47,234 nt of DNA from a virus. The stretch spans positions 1 through 47,234 of IMG/VR virus record IMGVR_UViG_3300046529_000705; one strand, written 5' to 3'. Below, in pieces: positions 17,192 through 25,617 of this stretch (the first letter of the stretch is position 1; each line of letters begins with the position of its first letter). The notes beneath the pieces were generated by a model. It had not been told where the DNA came from. It did not search any database and was given only the letters and a program-made list of their open reading frames with translations. Made by a program: the position numbers and the translations under genes.

Positions 17192-17381
17192 TGTCCGCCT
17201 CAGCCGTTCGCCTATTGCGCTGCGCCGTAAACCACTTCACCCAGTGCAGGCGCTCCCGCACGGTCAACCGGCGAATTTCGCTGAGGCTCCAAGCCGGGGA
17301 TAGCTCGACTAGTTGCTCGTATTCGAAGTACGTGTCGAAGTAGTTACAGGCCCTGAAACAGATCCCCCGCCGAGATGTAGA
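17184..17381 (-). CDS. Frameshift extension of the tail assembly chaperone (GT-type)
   Basis: This frame has no ATG but stays open from about 17415 to a TGA at 17184-17186 that overlaps the tape-measure start by 8 bases. It encodes YFDTYFEYEQLVELSPAWSL and a basic helical tail. It is +1 relative to the end of the chaperone gene. In that gene, AGGAGG (17393-17388) is followed two bases later by CCC C (17385-17382), an arrangement like the SD-stimulated +1 shift of RF2. A GGGGG run at 17368-17364 is a second possible slip site. Slipping at CCC C would add 65 residues. Coordinates assume that site. Confidence 0.65.
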   Translation of the reverse strand, partial: STSRRGICFRACNYFDTYFEYEQLVELSPAWSLSEIRRLTVRERLHWVKWFTAQRNRRTAEADNG

Positions 17382-18210
17382 GGGGGACCTCCTTTCCGCA
17401 CGAATCGTGCAGGAACTTCACATCATTGTATTGCGGGCCGGGCTGCTTCTTTTCAATCGTGTCGAGGATCGTCTGGCGGTCCGCGATGCCGAGAGACCGG
17501 GCGAACTCCGGATTACCAGAAACAGCGTTCTCGGTACCGTCCGCCTCGACCACGGAAATGAGAACCCGGGAGAGCAGGAGGGTGTTCTGCTCGGAGTCGC
17601 TGAGGCGGTCCGCGACGGCCAGGAGGGCTTCCTGGTCACTGCCGACGGGCAGCCGGACGAACGCCTTGCGGTTCTTGCGCAGGGCCACCTCGAAGATGCG
17701 GGCGGACGGGTCCTCCAGGCGCCGGATGGGGATCTCGTCGAGGGTCACGGACAGGCGGAACTCCTCGCCGCAGAACGGGCAGGAGTAGCGGTCCCAGACG
17801 ATCTCGTCGCCGTACGTGGCACGGCGGATCTCCATCAGGAGCATGTCGCGGTCGCCGAGCAGGAGGTTGGACAGCAGGGTGGTGCTGGCCTGCTCGCCGC
17901 CCACGGAGACGGTGCCCGCCGAGAGCAGGGTGGCGATGTATTTGCCGAGGCCGCCGGAGCGCGCCTTGGTCATGGCTTCCTCATCGGCGCCGGTCAGTTC
18001 GCGGACGTCGGCGTCGTAGCGGACGGATGCGTAGTCGCCGCCCAGAACATAGCCTCCCGGCAGGCTGAAATTACCGCCTGCCGGGAGGGTGATCTCGGGC
18101 TTGGCGACCTGTCCCCCGTTGTCATTCAGAATCGCCGCGATGGCGGCGTTCGATGCGCTCGGGTTGGCGAGGGGGTTGGTGTACCCCTCGGTATTAAGGT
18201 CGGTAGCCAC
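17344..18210 (-). CDS. Tail assembly chaperone (G-type) with CxxC motif
   Basis: A 288-residue protein starting at a GTG at 18210 with AGGAG upstream. It lies between the tube and tape-measure genes, where contractile and flexible phages keep the chaperone that coats the tape measure. Residues ~130-145 carry YSCPFCGEEFRLSV and the end has FLHDSCGKEVPLY, so four Cys could bind zinc. The rest is mixed helical (EEAMTKARSGGLGKYIATLL, DRLSDSEQNTLLLSRVLISV). The C-terminal coding region overlaps a second frame that runs to the tape measure (see 17184-17381). Codon 5-7 is the Leu-Asn-Thr motif. The family name is inferred from position. Confidence 0.65.
   Translation of the reverse strand: MATDLNTEGYTNPLANPSASNAAIAAILNDNGGQVAKPEITLPAGGNFSLPGGYVLGGDYASVRYDADVRELTGADEEAMTKARSGGLGKYIATLLSAGTVSVGGEQASTTLLSNLLLGDRDMLLMEIRRATYGDEIVWDRYSCPFCGEEFRLSVTLDEIPIRRLEDPSARIFEVALRKNRKAFVRLPVGSDQEALLAVADRLSDSEQNTLLLSRVLISVVEADGTENAVSGNPEFARSLGIADRQTILDTIEKKQPGPQYNDVKFLHDSCGKEVPLYISAGDLFQGL
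18190..18198 (-). promoter_or_regulatory. CTTAATACC motif, site 5
   Basis: Exact copy at codons 5-7 of the tail chaperone gene (MATDLNTEG). Confidence 0.6.
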
Positions 18211-18246
18211 TGGTGTTGCTCCTAGTCGAGTCTCGGGAATCCGCTA

Positions 18247-18798
18247 TTAGAAACTAACGGAAGACGAGCCCGTGCTGTTAGCCAACTTGAACTCGAAGCC
18301 CTCGTGGGCGAGGGTCATCTGCTGGACGACGATCGCATTGGCTCCGGCGTCGAGGTCGGAGAAGGCAACCGCCGTCGGCCACGCGTTGTAGACGCGGAAT
18401 GCGGCCTTGGCGGGAGTGTTGCCGGAAGTCACCGGGTGGTCGAGCACCTTGATGTCGACCATGTGCCGGAATTCCTGTCCGGCCTTTCCGTTGCCGGTGC
18501 CCTGGATGACGGTGAACAACTGGCGCATCCAGTCCATCATCTGGCTGTCGCCGACCGCGAGGCCCTTGGACAGCGTGATCGGGGCAAAGTCGGACTGACC
18601 GGGCATCTTCTGAGTTGTCGTGTTCATTCCACCCTCACGGTATGGAATGACCTCAGTCGTGACGTTCAAGCCCGAAAGGGACATGAAGCCCATGCGGGCG
18701 AAGCCCTTGATGCCCGGGTGCTGGATCTGGACCTGGAACTTGAAGTTGCGCAACGGATCCGTTGCGATGTGCCCCACGGTCGAAGTGGTCGTAGCCAT
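18247..18798 (-). CDS. Tail tube protein
   Basis: A 183-residue protein matching the contractile-tail tube family (T4 gp19 and extracellular injection system tubes). It has FKFQVQIQHPGIKGFARMGF, then VIPYREGGMNTTTQKMPGQS with the family EGG-x-N signature, and FSDLDAGANAIVVQQMTLAHEGFEF near the C-terminus. The size is standard. It follows the sheath gene by 14 bases and has GAGAGGT before its ATG. It should form the inner tube through which DNA passes. Confidence 0.92.
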   Translation of the reverse strand: MATTTSTVGHIATDPLRNFKFQVQIQHPGIKGFARMGFMSLSGLNVTTEVIPYREGGMNTTTQKMPGQSDFAPITLSKGLAVGDSQMMDWMRQLFTVIQGTGNGKAGQEFRHMVDIKVLDHPVTSGNTPAKAAFRVYNAWPTAVAFSDLDAGANAIVVQQMTLAHEGFEFKLANSTGSSSVSF

Positions 18799-18812
18799 CA
18801 GTCAGTTACCTC

Positions 18813-20357
18813 TCAGGAAGTGGCCGTCGAGTCGGTCGCGGAGGACCCACCCGAGTACTGGCCGATTTCGATGACGATGAATTCGGCCGGTGTCTGGACC
18901 GCCACACCGACGGAGATGTTCACGACACCGTTGGCCACGGAGGCGGCGGTGTTGTTCGAGGAGTCGCAGGTGACGAAGTACGCCTGCTCCGGCGTGGTAC
19001 CGGCCAGCACACCCGTCTGCATCAGGGTGAGCAGGTACTGCGTGATGACCGCGTTGATCTGGTCCCACAGGATCGAGTCGTTGGGCTCGAAGACGGCGAA
19101 GCGGGTCGCGTCGAGGATGCCCTTCTTGATCAGCATCAGCGACCGGCGGATGGAGACGTACCGGTCCGGCATGCCCGTCGACAGCGTCCGGGCGCCGTAG
19201 ATGACAAAACCCGTGCCCGGCAGCGACTTGATCACGTTGACGCCCGCGACGTTCAGAGCGTCCTGGTCGTCGTTGGAGAACCGGAACTCCGTGTCCAGCA
19301 CGCCCTTGAGGACGGTGTCGATACCGGCCGGAGGCTTCTGCACACCGCGCGAGGCGTCGGTACGCGCGTACTGGCCCAGCACCGCGCCGCCAGGCGGCAG
19401 CAGACGGGCCGAACCGGACGCGGTGGTCGCCGGGTCGTTGACGATCAGCCACGGCCCGTAGACGGCCGCGTACGAGGACGCGCTCAGCGCCGAGCCACCC
19501 GTGGACATGCCCTGGAGCGAGAGCGCGTAGGAGTGCGCGTTGTCGGCCGAGGTCGACTTGATGCCGTCCACGACGACGAAGACGCTGCCCTGGTCCTCGG
19601 CCCACGCGATGACCGGGTTCAGGACGGTCGCGTCGGTGACGCCCGGCAGGTTGAGGACGAGGTTCGCATCGACGACCTCCAGCCGCTGCGCAGCGGACGC
19701 CAGGTCCACGGCAGCGACACCGTCCGAACCGCCGGTCAGGGCGACACCGGACTGTATGGCCGGGGCGTGGGTCGGCACCCACGCGGTATTAAGCAGGCTC
19801 TCGACCTGGATGAAGGACGAGCCGGTGACCGGGGAGTTGATCAGCGCGTGGGCGTTGCGGGAGTCGGCCGGGTCCAGGGAGACGTCGGTGAAGCGCTCCT
19901 TGAGGAAGGCCGCCGTGTCACCGCCCACGTACACGAACAGGTCGAAGCGGCCACCGCCGGACGAGGCCGCCGTGACGTCCACGTACACCTGGTTGCCCCA
20001 GGAGCCCGGGGAGATCGCGGTGATCTTCAGGGTCGGCTCGGGGGTCGTCTCGGTGTCGTCGAGGGAGACCTGGGCCGCGACCGCGTCGGCCGCAGCAGCA
20101 CGCACGATGTAGGCCGCGTTGCCACCGTTGTTGAAGTACTGGTAGACGCTGAACGGCAGGTACTCGCTCGTGTCGCCGAACCCGCCGAAGGTGGCCACGT
20201 ACTGCGACCAGGACGACACCAGCGTGGGGGCCAGCGGACCGCCCTGCTTGTTCGTGCCGACGAAGGCCGCGACGGACTCGCCCGGCGTGTTTACGGTCTG
20301 GCTGAGCGGGGTCAACGTCTCCGAAATGTAGACGCCAGGCCGCTTGTAGACAGTCAT
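18813..20357 (-). CDS. Tail sheath protein
   Basis: A 514-residue protein starting MTVYKRPGVYISETLTPLSQ, with SVAAFVGTNKQGGPLAPTLVSSW, the usual opening of phage tail sheath proteins. The C-terminal part holds the conserved core: IYGARTLS, then YVSIRRSLMLIKKGILDATR and FEPNDSILWDQINAVITQYL. The sheath contracts around the tube during infection, which defines a myovirus-type tail. The spacing to the tube gene is 14 bases. A CTTAATACC motif lies near codon 190. Confidence 0.95.
   Translation of the reverse strand: MTVYKRPGVYISETLTPLSQTVNTPGESVAAFVGTNKQGGPLAPTLVSSWSQYVATFGGFGDTSEYLPFSVYQYFNNGGNAAYIVRAAAADAVAAQVSLDDTETTPEPTLKITAISPGSWGNQVYVDVTAASSGGGRFDLFVYVGGDTAAFLKERFTDVSLDPADSRNAHALINSPVTGSSFIQVESLLNTAWVPTHAPAIQSGVALTGGSDGVAAVDLASAAQRLEVVDANLVLNLPGVTDATVLNPVIAWAEDQGSVFVVVDGIKSTSADNAHSYALSLQGMSTGGSALSASSYAAVYGPWLIVNDPATTASGSARLLPPGGAVLGQYARTDASRGVQKPPAGIDTVLKGVLDTEFRFSNDDQDALNVAGVNVIKSLPGTGFVIYGARTLSTGMPDRYVSIRRSLMLIKKGILDATRFAVFEPNDSILWDQINAVITQYLLTLMQTGVLAGTTPEQAYFVTCDSSNNTAASVANGVVNISVGVAVQTPAEFIVIEIGQYSGGSSATDSTATS
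19785..19793 (-). promoter_or_regulatory. CTTAATACC motif, site 6
   Basis: Exact copy inside the sheath gene (SLLNTAW). Confidence 0.6.
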
Positions 20358-20409
20358 CTGTTTCTCCTGGGTAAAGGGAATTCCTGGGGTTACGAATCCT
20401 GGGTCCGGA

Positions 20410-21087
20410 TCATGTGCGGATTACGTGGTTCGTGGAGTACTCGAAGTCCAGCGCCACACTGGTCGCCTTGACGTATGCGTCGGCGACGGACGGAAGCATT
20501 TCGCTGGAGACAGAGATGAGGTATTCGCGACGGAACAGACGCTTTCCGTTCTCGTCACGGGTGTCGGCCAGCTCGGGGCCGCCGAGAAGATCCAGGCGCC
20601 GTACCGTTCCGTCCTCCGGAATTTCCAGGAACCCGAAACGCGCCGGGAGCCGGTCGCGCTGCATCATCGAAGAAGCCAGCGCGATGTCGTGCTCCGCGAG
20701 ACGGGTGAATACCATGACGCGGTACCGCAGGTCGAAGGGGATCGGGTACTCGACGAGGTAGGGGGACTCCGTGACGTCGTAGGAGGCGTCTCCCTCCGCC
20801 CACCAGCCGGTCGTCCCCTCGGGGGCGTAGGGCAGGTAGACGGGGCCACGGTGCTCCCGCTCGTCGGCCTTCTCGATACCCGCGTGCTCGATGACCACCA
20901 GGGGGAAGGTCTGCTTGGCCAGCTCCGTCTCGGGAATGCGGTAACGCACCGGAACGGGTCGACCGTCCGGCGCATTCGCGTCAGTGACAGAGAGACCCTG
21001 GAGTTTCGCCTTAACGGCGCGGTCCTCGTTGATGAGCCATGGCAAAGCGGGCCTCACGGGTCTCGAATAGCAGAAGTCTTCCGCCAT
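20410..21087 (-). CDS. Neck/tail terminator-like protein
   Basis: A 225-residue protein starting MAEDFCYSRPVRPALPWLIN. Motifs such as RYRIPETELAKQTFPLVVIE, VEYPIPFDLRYRVMVFTRLA and LFRREYLISVSSEMLPS fit the small beta-sheet proteins that cap tail tubes and sheaths, between connector and sheath genes. I infer a tail or sheath terminator from position and size; no diagnostic motif is seen. The gene has a 33-base gap to its upstream neighbour and 52 bases to the sheath gene. Confidence 0.5.
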   Translation of the reverse strand: MAEDFCYSRPVRPALPWLINEDRAVKAKLQGLSVTDANAPDGRPVPVRYRIPETELAKQTFPLVVIEHAGIEKADEREHRGPVYLPYAPEGTTGWWAEGDASYDVTESPYLVEYPIPFDLRYRVMVFTRLAEHDIALASSMMQRDRLPARFGFLEIPEDGTVRRLDLLGGPELADTRDENGKRLFRREYLISVSSEMLPSVADAYVKATSVALDFEYSTNHVIRT

Positions 21088-21120
21088 TCAGGATCCCAAG
21101 AAAGGTGGAGAAGTTTATAG

Positions 21121-21639
21121 TCAGACGGCCTGGGACCAGTGCGCGAACTGCACATCGTTGACCAGCTCGTCCGGCTTCATCTGGACGCACTCGATACTGA
21201 CGATGATGTCCCGGTTCTGAATCTGGCCCAGAACAGCAATCGACGTGACGCGGAAAACCGAGGCGTCATAGACGAGCCGGTCCACCAGGTATTTGCCGTG
21301 GTCGATGTCCTGGTCCGTGAATCCCATCTTCCGCAGGCTGTCGAACGAGCAGGTGAGGGAGATGTTGTCGACGGTGTACAGACCCTGCGGGGTGTCCTGC
21401 GCGGCGCCCTGGCCGTGGATGACGTGCAGGGCCGGGATCCGGTACGGGCCGATGAACGTCTTGCCCTGGCCCGTCGCCTCGTCGTACAGGTCCTCCCCGG
21501 CCGGGTCGCTGTGGGAGTAGCGGTAGTACTGGACCATCTCGCCGGTCTCGTGCTGGCGCCCCCGCAGGGACGCCATCATCTCGGTGGTCTCGTAGTTGGC
21601 GTTGAACCGCCCCGACCGCTTCCAGTCGAGCCTGCCCAT
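21121..21639 (-). CDS. Neck/head completion protein
   Basis: A 172-residue protein. I chose the ATG at 21639 (MGRLDWKRSGRFNANYETTE), which shares one base with the upstream stop (TGATG); an alternative at 21657 lies within the neighbour. Segments such as PYRIPALHVIHGQGAAQDTP and YLVDRLVYDASVFRVTSIAV look like the beta-barrel neck proteins that join the portal ring to the tail. Function is inferred only from its place between the connector-like protein and the tail terminator candidate. Confidence 0.5.
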   Translation of the reverse strand: MGRLDWKRSGRFNANYETTEMMASLRGRQHETGEMVQYYRYSHSDPAGEDLYDEATGQGKTFIGPYRIPALHVIHGQGAAQDTPQGLYTVDNISLTCSFDSLRKMGFTDQDIDHGKYLVDRLVYDASVFRVTSIAVLGQIQNRDIIVSIECVQMKPDELVNDVQFAHWSQAV

Positions 21640-22448
21640 CAGAAGTACCCGCCCCACGTCTGCGAGGGGATCCCGGAGTCGTCGTCGTTCTGGTGGCCCG
21701 GCCCGATCGGCGGGAGGATCCGCGTGGGCAGGGAGTAGTCGTCGTACTCGCGCTCACGGAAGATCGGCACGAGACGGTTGGTCGTACGGGAGACGCGCCG
21801 CAGGTTGGTGACCTCGATTGCGTACAGGCCGACGCCCATCTTCTCGCACAGCATCTTGTACCGGTCGGTGAGCATTTCGATCTGCTTCTGGATCTGCGCG
21901 AAACGCTGTCCCCGGTCGACCGAAGTACCGTCGGCGGTCTGGACGTTGATGTCCGTCGCCGCGTCGGTGGCCAGCGCCCACATCGCCTCGGTGCACGCCA
22001 GCATGACGATCATGACGTCCTCCTCCGGCGGGAGGTTCGCGAAGTCGACGGGCTCCTCGGCGTAGCGGATGAAGCCGTTGTCGTCGCGGTACCGGGCGGA
22101 GATCGTCCGGCCCCGGTTGTGCTGGGCGAACGCGTCGTTCAGGTAGACGTCCAGCTCGTCGTCGGCGAACAGGCTGTAGGACTGCCCGGAGGCGAGCAGG
22201 AGTGCGTCCAGCGGGAGCGGGGCGTTCAGGGTGAGGATGCCGTTCAGCGCGTCCAGGACGTAGTCGCTGGTGGTCAGGACCGTCTGCGTGGTGCCGACGA
22301 CCTGGACGGCCTCCAGGCCCGTAACGTTGTTCGCGCTCAGTTCGTACTCGGCGACGTCCCCGGTTCCCCGGATGGTGTCGCGGAACGGCGTGAGCCGGTC
22401 GCCCAGCTCGCTCCTCACCCGCGACCGCAGGTCTTCAAGCGTGGCCAT
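21639..22448 (-). CDS. Head-tail connector/adaptor protein
   Basis: A 269-residue protein starting MATLEDLRSRVRSELGDRLT. A central helical region includes DELDVYLNDAFAQHNRGRTI and EDVMIVMLACTEAMWALATD. QIQKQIEMLTDRYKMLCEKM and an arginine-rich tail follow. Helical adaptors of this type assemble under the portal in many tailed phages. It starts 13 bases after the end of the preceding gene and overlaps the next by one base. The name is an inference from gene order. Confidence 0.55.
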   Translation of the reverse strand: MATLEDLRSRVRSELGDRLTPFRDTIRGTGDVAEYELSANNVTGLEAVQVVGTTQTVLTTSDYVLDALNGILTLNAPLPLDALLLASGQSYSLFADDELDVYLNDAFAQHNRGRTISARYRDDNGFIRYAEEPVDFANLPPEEDVMIVMLACTEAMWALATDAATDINVQTADGTSVDRGQRFAQIQKQIEMLTDRYKMLCEKMGVGLYAIEVTNLRRVSRTTNRLVPIFREREYDDYSLPTRILPPIGPGHQNDDDSGIPSQTWGGYF

Positions 22449-22461
22449 TCCGCGACTCCGA

Positions 22462-22881
22462 TCAGGTATTAAGGGTCAGCGCGCCAGCGGCGATCTGAAG
22501 GGACTCGTTCGTCGCCGCCTGGAGCGGGCTGTCGATCGGCCACGCGTAGATGACGGTGCCGGTCGTGCCGGACGCGGAAGTGACCAGGGCGGCGTAGGTG
22601 GCCGCGTCGGTCATGTCGGCGGTGAACGGGCCGAAGAACAGCAGCGAATTGTTGCCGGTGGTCATCGGGGCGCCGGACGGTGCGGTCCAGACGACCTGCT
22701 GCCGGGCGTAGCCAGTCGTGGTGACCTCCGGCAGGGCGGTCATGCTGTAGGTGCCGTCCTCCTGCGTAGGGTCGGCGATCAGCAGGGCCAGGTAGGTCGT
22801 GCGCGGCGCCGCGAGGGCGATGGCCCGGCCGGTGAGCATGTCCAGGGCGTTACCGGCCCAGACGGGATTGGTACCAGGCAT
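22462..22881 (-). CDS. Minor structural protein, tail fibre/decoration-like family
   Basis: A 139-residue protein with NALDMLTGRAIALAAPRTTY, LALLIADPTQEDGTYSMTAL and TTTGYARQQVVWTAPSG, ending LQIAAGALTLNT. This Tyr-leu-ala-Leu opening, the GYAR centre and the AGALTL end match a widespread group of small phage structural proteins often named tail fibre or minor capsid. In the head-neck region a decoration role is as likely. Its last codons are the recurrent CTTAATACC (Leu-Asn-Thr) followed directly by the stop. Confidence 0.6.
   Translation of the reverse strand: MPGTNPVWAGNALDMLTGRAIALAAPRTTYLALLIADPTQEDGTYSMTALPEVTTTGYARQQVVWTAPSGAPMTTGNNSLLFFGPFTADMTDAATYAALVTSASGTTGTVIYAWPIDSPLQAATNESLQIAAGALTLNT
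22465..22473 (-). promoter_or_regulatory. CTTAATACC motif, site 7
   Basis: Exact copy forming the last three codons before the stop of the gene at 22462 (ALTLNT, then stop). Confidence 0.6.
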
Positions 22882-23177
22882 CAGGCATCCGCCTTCTTGA
22901 ACAGTCGCGTGAAGTCGGACAGGTGGATGGAGAAGTGCCGGACCGCCTTGCCGGGCGCGCGGTTGCCGTCGTCGGTGATGACGTGGGTGTCGTAGTCGTG
23001 CGCGAGCACGACCGAGTCCTCGCCAGCGTGGCCGACACCAGCGGTGCCAGCCGGGTGCACGTCGACCACCACGACCTCGGAGCCGGTGGGCAGGTGGCCC
23101 AGCCCGGCTCCGTGGCCTTCGGCGTTCTCCAGCACGTACGTCTCACCCGAGGCCGGGGAGGGAGCGGGAGTAGTCAT
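22881..23177 (-). CDS. Small structural protein of unknown function
   Basis: I chose the ATG at 23177 (MTTPAPSPASGETYVLENAE), preceded by AAGGAG about 10 bases away; a longer in-frame extension to 23300 is arginine/threonine-rich noise over the neighbouring gene. The 98-residue protein is beta-rich (HLPTGSEVVVVDVHPAG, DSVVLAHDYDTHVITDD) and ends with a short helix (LSDFTRLFKKADA). It overlaps the next start by one base. It may decorate the head or sit in the neck; nothing diagnostic is visible. Confidence 0.6.
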   Translation of the reverse strand: MTTPAPSPASGETYVLENAEGHGAGLGHLPTGSEVVVVDVHPAGTAGVGHAGEDSVVLAHDYDTHVITDDGNRAPGKAVRHFSIHLSDFTRLFKKADA

Positions 23178-23199
23178 GTGAGGGGGTCTCCTTGGACCG

Positions 23200-23574
23200 T
23201 CAGTGCCAGATGTAGCCGAGGCCGTCGAGGTGGTCGTACAGGTCCTTCGGCGCCTTGTAGCGCTGGCCCTCGACGAAGTCGTAGTGCTGGCCATGGCCAT
23301 AGGTCATGTTCTCGATGGAGGTGTTCACCCGGAACTCGCGGTGAGGGATCTCCACCTGGACGGCCTCGGCGACCTCGATGACGGTCTCGACGACCGGCTC
23401 CGGGGTCTTCGGGCGGGCCTCGACGACGGTGTCCGACTTCTCGGCAGCCGCAGCCTCGTTGATGAGGGAGATCTCCCTCTCGCGGGCCGCCAGTTCGTCG
23501 GCGTGCTCCTTGGTGAGGGCGGCCTTGTTACGGCCGGTCAGGTCACCGGGACGGGCAACATTACGTGCAGGCAT
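23200..23574 (-). CDS. Head-region protein of unknown function
   Basis: A 124-residue protein starting MPARNVARPGDLTGRNKAAL. A charged helix (KEHADELAAREREISLINEA) and a Pro/Val/Glu linker lead to a compact C-terminal segment, FVEGQRYKAPKDLYDHLDGL-G-Y-I-W. This end (Y-x-x-P-x-x-L-x-x-H-L-x-x-L-G-x-x) is common in small proteins after the major capsid gene of actinophages. It is the first gene after the capsid terminator and has GGAGA before its ATG. Confidence 0.6.
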   Translation of the reverse strand: MPARNVARPGDLTGRNKAALTKEHADELAAREREISLINEAAAAEKSDTVVEARPKTPEPVVETVIEVAEAVQVEIPHREFRVNTSIENMTYGHGQHYDFVEGQRYKAPKDLYDHLDGLGYIWH

Positions 23575-23629
23575 TTGTTTCTCCGGGTTCGGGACTCAGG
23601 TGTGTGAGGCGGTACTACTTTAACGAGAA

Positions 23630-23665
23630 AGGGGAGCGGTCCTGGTAATCCAGAACCGCTCCCCT
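23630..23665. terminator. Terminator after the major capsid gene
   Basis: Arms 23630-23640 (AGGGGAGCGGT) and 23655-23665 (ACCGCTCCCCT) pair perfectly over 11 bp, and the loop itself contains CTGG/CCAG. In the leftward sense TTTCTCG follows. It would lower transcription of tail genes relative to the capsid gene. Confidence 0.85.
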
Positions 23666-23722
23666 AACCTTCAGGATCGCGTGGCCGCGAATACCAACTA
23701 AGCCATCAGACAGGCTGAGAGA

Positions 23723-24709
23723 TTAGTTCGTCTCCGCGACAAGCACGGCCTGATCGGTGATCAAGCCGAGGCCCCAGATGGCGTACCAGGCGAGCGCGTG
23801 CTCTCGTCCGAAGTCGAGGATGCCGCCGTCGCGGAGTTCCACCGGAAGGGAGATCGCGTGGCCGAACGCATTGTCGCCCAGGAAGATCGACTGGTAGACC
23901 GTCTTACCGGTCGCATTCGTGATCTGCTTGACCTGCGTGGTCTCGATGAACACGGTGTCTGCGATGCGGCCGATTTCACCCAGAAGGAAATTCCCCGGGG
24001 CCGCGTACTTGGTGACCTCGATGAACTCGGGATCATCGCGCAACTTGCGGGACTGGTGCGGGTGGATGAAGCAGACGTAGGTCTCGCCGAGACGCGGGAC
24101 ATTCTTCGTGGCCAACGTCTCGACGGCGTCCTTGACGAGCGCCGTGGTGAAGTCGAAGGTGCCGTCCAGACCGTCCGTGGAAGTCGCGGCGGTGCCGTGG
24201 GTGTACACGCCGAGATTCGTCATCGGCGTGGACGAGGCGTACTTGTTGTAACCCCAGATCTTCGAGGTCGCCTGGAGCAGGGTGTCACGGGCGGACTGGT
24301 CGAGGTAGAGCGCCATGTTGCGGCCGAGCAGGCGGCTGGCCGAGGCCATGACGTCGTCGAACGAGGCGTTCAACAGCAACTCGGAGACCGCGACGGCGTA
24401 GCCGTGCTCGGCGACCGTGATGGAGAACTGGCTGGCCGAGAGGGCGTTGGTCTGCATGCGGACGCCTTCGACCAACTGCGAGGCAGCGCCGAGGTTGTTG
24501 TAACGCATGAAGTTGATCGTCAGACCAGGCTGAACGCCCAATTCGGTCTTCTTCACCGCGAACTGCTCGAAACGCAGAATCGGCATGGACTGGAACAAGA
24601 TTTCCTTGCTCCAGATGGTCTGGATGGCCGCACCGAGAGTGCTGTTGGCGCCCGAGTAGTTCGTCGGCGAACCCGACAGATTCGGGGTACCAGTGATCGC
24701 GCTAGGCAT
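23723..24709 (-). CDS. Major capsid protein, N4-gp56-like
   Basis: A 328-residue protein with the opening WSKEILFQSMPILRFEQFAV then KKTELGVQPGLTINFMRYNN, which is the pattern of the N4 gp56-type major capsid family (HK97 fold). The later LVEGVRMQTNALSASQFSIT and EHGYAVAVSELLLNASFDDV also fit. It lies just after the scaffold gene and before a strong terminator, as expected for the most abundant head protein. No cleaved prodomain is obvious at the N-terminus. Confidence 0.9.
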   Translation of the reverse strand: MPSAITGTPNLSGSPTNYSGANSTLGAAIQTIWSKEILFQSMPILRFEQFAVKKTELGVQPGLTINFMRYNNLGAASQLVEGVRMQTNALSASQFSITVAEHGYAVAVSELLLNASFDDVMASASRLLGRNMALYLDQSARDTLLQATSKIWGYNKYASSTPMTNLGVYTHGTAATSTDGLDGTFDFTTALVKDAVETLATKNVPRLGETYVCFIHPHQSRKLRDDPEFIEVTKYAAPGNFLLGEIGRIADTVFIETTQVKQITNATGKTVYQSIFLGDNAFGHAISLPVELRDGGILDFGREHALAWYAIWGLGLITDQAVLVAETN

Positions 24710-24734
24710 ACTTGGATTTCCTTAGTTACGGGTA

Positions 24735-24757
24735 CTCGACCGAATTACGAGTACAGT
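24735..24757 (-). terminator. Small hairpin between scaffold and capsid genes
   Basis: In the leftward mRNA GTACTCG and CGAGTAC form a 7-bp stem around TAATTCGGT, overlapping the scaffold stop codon. There is no U-tract, so it is more likely an mRNA-stability or processing element that favours capsid mRNA than a true terminator. Confidence 0.4.
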
Positions 24758-25605
24758 CCACGCTGGTTCTGGGCTGCCTGTCCGACGCCCAACTGGCCCC
24801 GAATCTTGGCGTACTCCGACATCGGCATGTCGCGGAGGTCAGAAAGGGAGTACGACTTAGTGCCCGGATCGGTGTCCATCGGTCCTGTGGTGGAATAGCC
24901 CGTGGGGCTCACACCACGCATGGAAGCACGCTGCTGAATTGCTGCCTGCTGAACCGATTCCAGAATAGCCTGGGTCTTCGCCTTGACTGTAGCGATGGAA
25001 GACTCGACCTCTTCCGGCGAATTACCGCCGACGAAGTCGAGAAGTTCGGGAGCGATCTCGTTGGTCTCTTCACCGACGCGACGCTGAATGTAGGACTGGA
25101 GGTTATTGAACTCCTGCTCCTTGGCGAACAGAGTGCGCTCCTGCTCGCGCTCACGCTCCATCTGCTCGAAGCGGGTGTTCCACTCCTGCTCCTTGACCGA
25201 CAGGAGGTCCTTGACGGACAGGTCCTCCTCCGCCTGACGCTTCGCCTGGGCCTGAGCCTCCTGGCGCTTGCGCTCCTCCTCGGCCTGGGCCTCCTCGCGC
25301 GCCTTGCGCTGGGCCTCGATCTCGGAGAGGAACTGCTTGTTCTGGTCCTCGACGGTCTGAAGGCGCTTGTACAACTTGTCCTTCTCCTCCGACCGCGCCC
25401 GCTGGATGTCCTCGGCGGTGAAACGCGCCTCGGCCGGAGGGGTGGCAGGGGCCTCGACGACAGCGGCCGGGACGACGACAACGGGGTCGCCACCCTCGCC
25501 GGGCTGCGGAGCGCCACCTGCGATGGCACGGATCGGACGGCCGTCCTTGCGGTACCCGAGAATCGCGTCGGCGGGCACCGAAATGCCCGAGGTATTAAGC
25601 GTCAT
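24745..25605 (-). CDS. Capsid scaffolding protein
   Basis: A 286-residue protein. After an N-terminal Pro/Ala-rich region, residues ~65-165 form a long charged coiled coil (RARSEEKDKLYKRLQTVEDQ, EEERKRQEAQAQAKRQAEED, FEQMEREREQERTLFAKEQE). The C-terminus is Gln/Met-rich with a short helix (YSLSDLRDMPMSEYAKI) that may bind the capsid. Composition, size and position between portal and capsid genes are those of scaffolds. The second to fifth codons include the CTTAATACC motif (MTLNTSG). Confidence 0.8.
   Translation of the reverse strand: MTLNTSGISVPADAILGYRKDGRPIRAIAGGAPQPGEGGDPVVVVPAAVVEAPATPPAEARFTAEDIQRARSEEKDKLYKRLQTVEDQNKQFLSEIEAQRKAREEAQAEEERKRQEAQAQAKRQAEEDLSVKDLLSVKEQEWNTRFEQMEREREQERTLFAKEQEFNNLQSYIQRRVGEETNEIAPELLDFVGGNSPEEVESSIATVKAKTQAILESVQQAAIQQRASMRGVSPTGYSTTGPMDTDPGTKSYSLSDLRDMPMSEYAKIRGQLGVGQAAQNQRGLYS
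25591..25599 (-). promoter_or_regulatory. CTTAATACC motif, site 8
   Basis: Exact copy at codons 3-5 of the scaffold gene (MTLNTSG). Confidence 0.6.
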
Positions 25606-25617
25606 GGGGACGAACTC

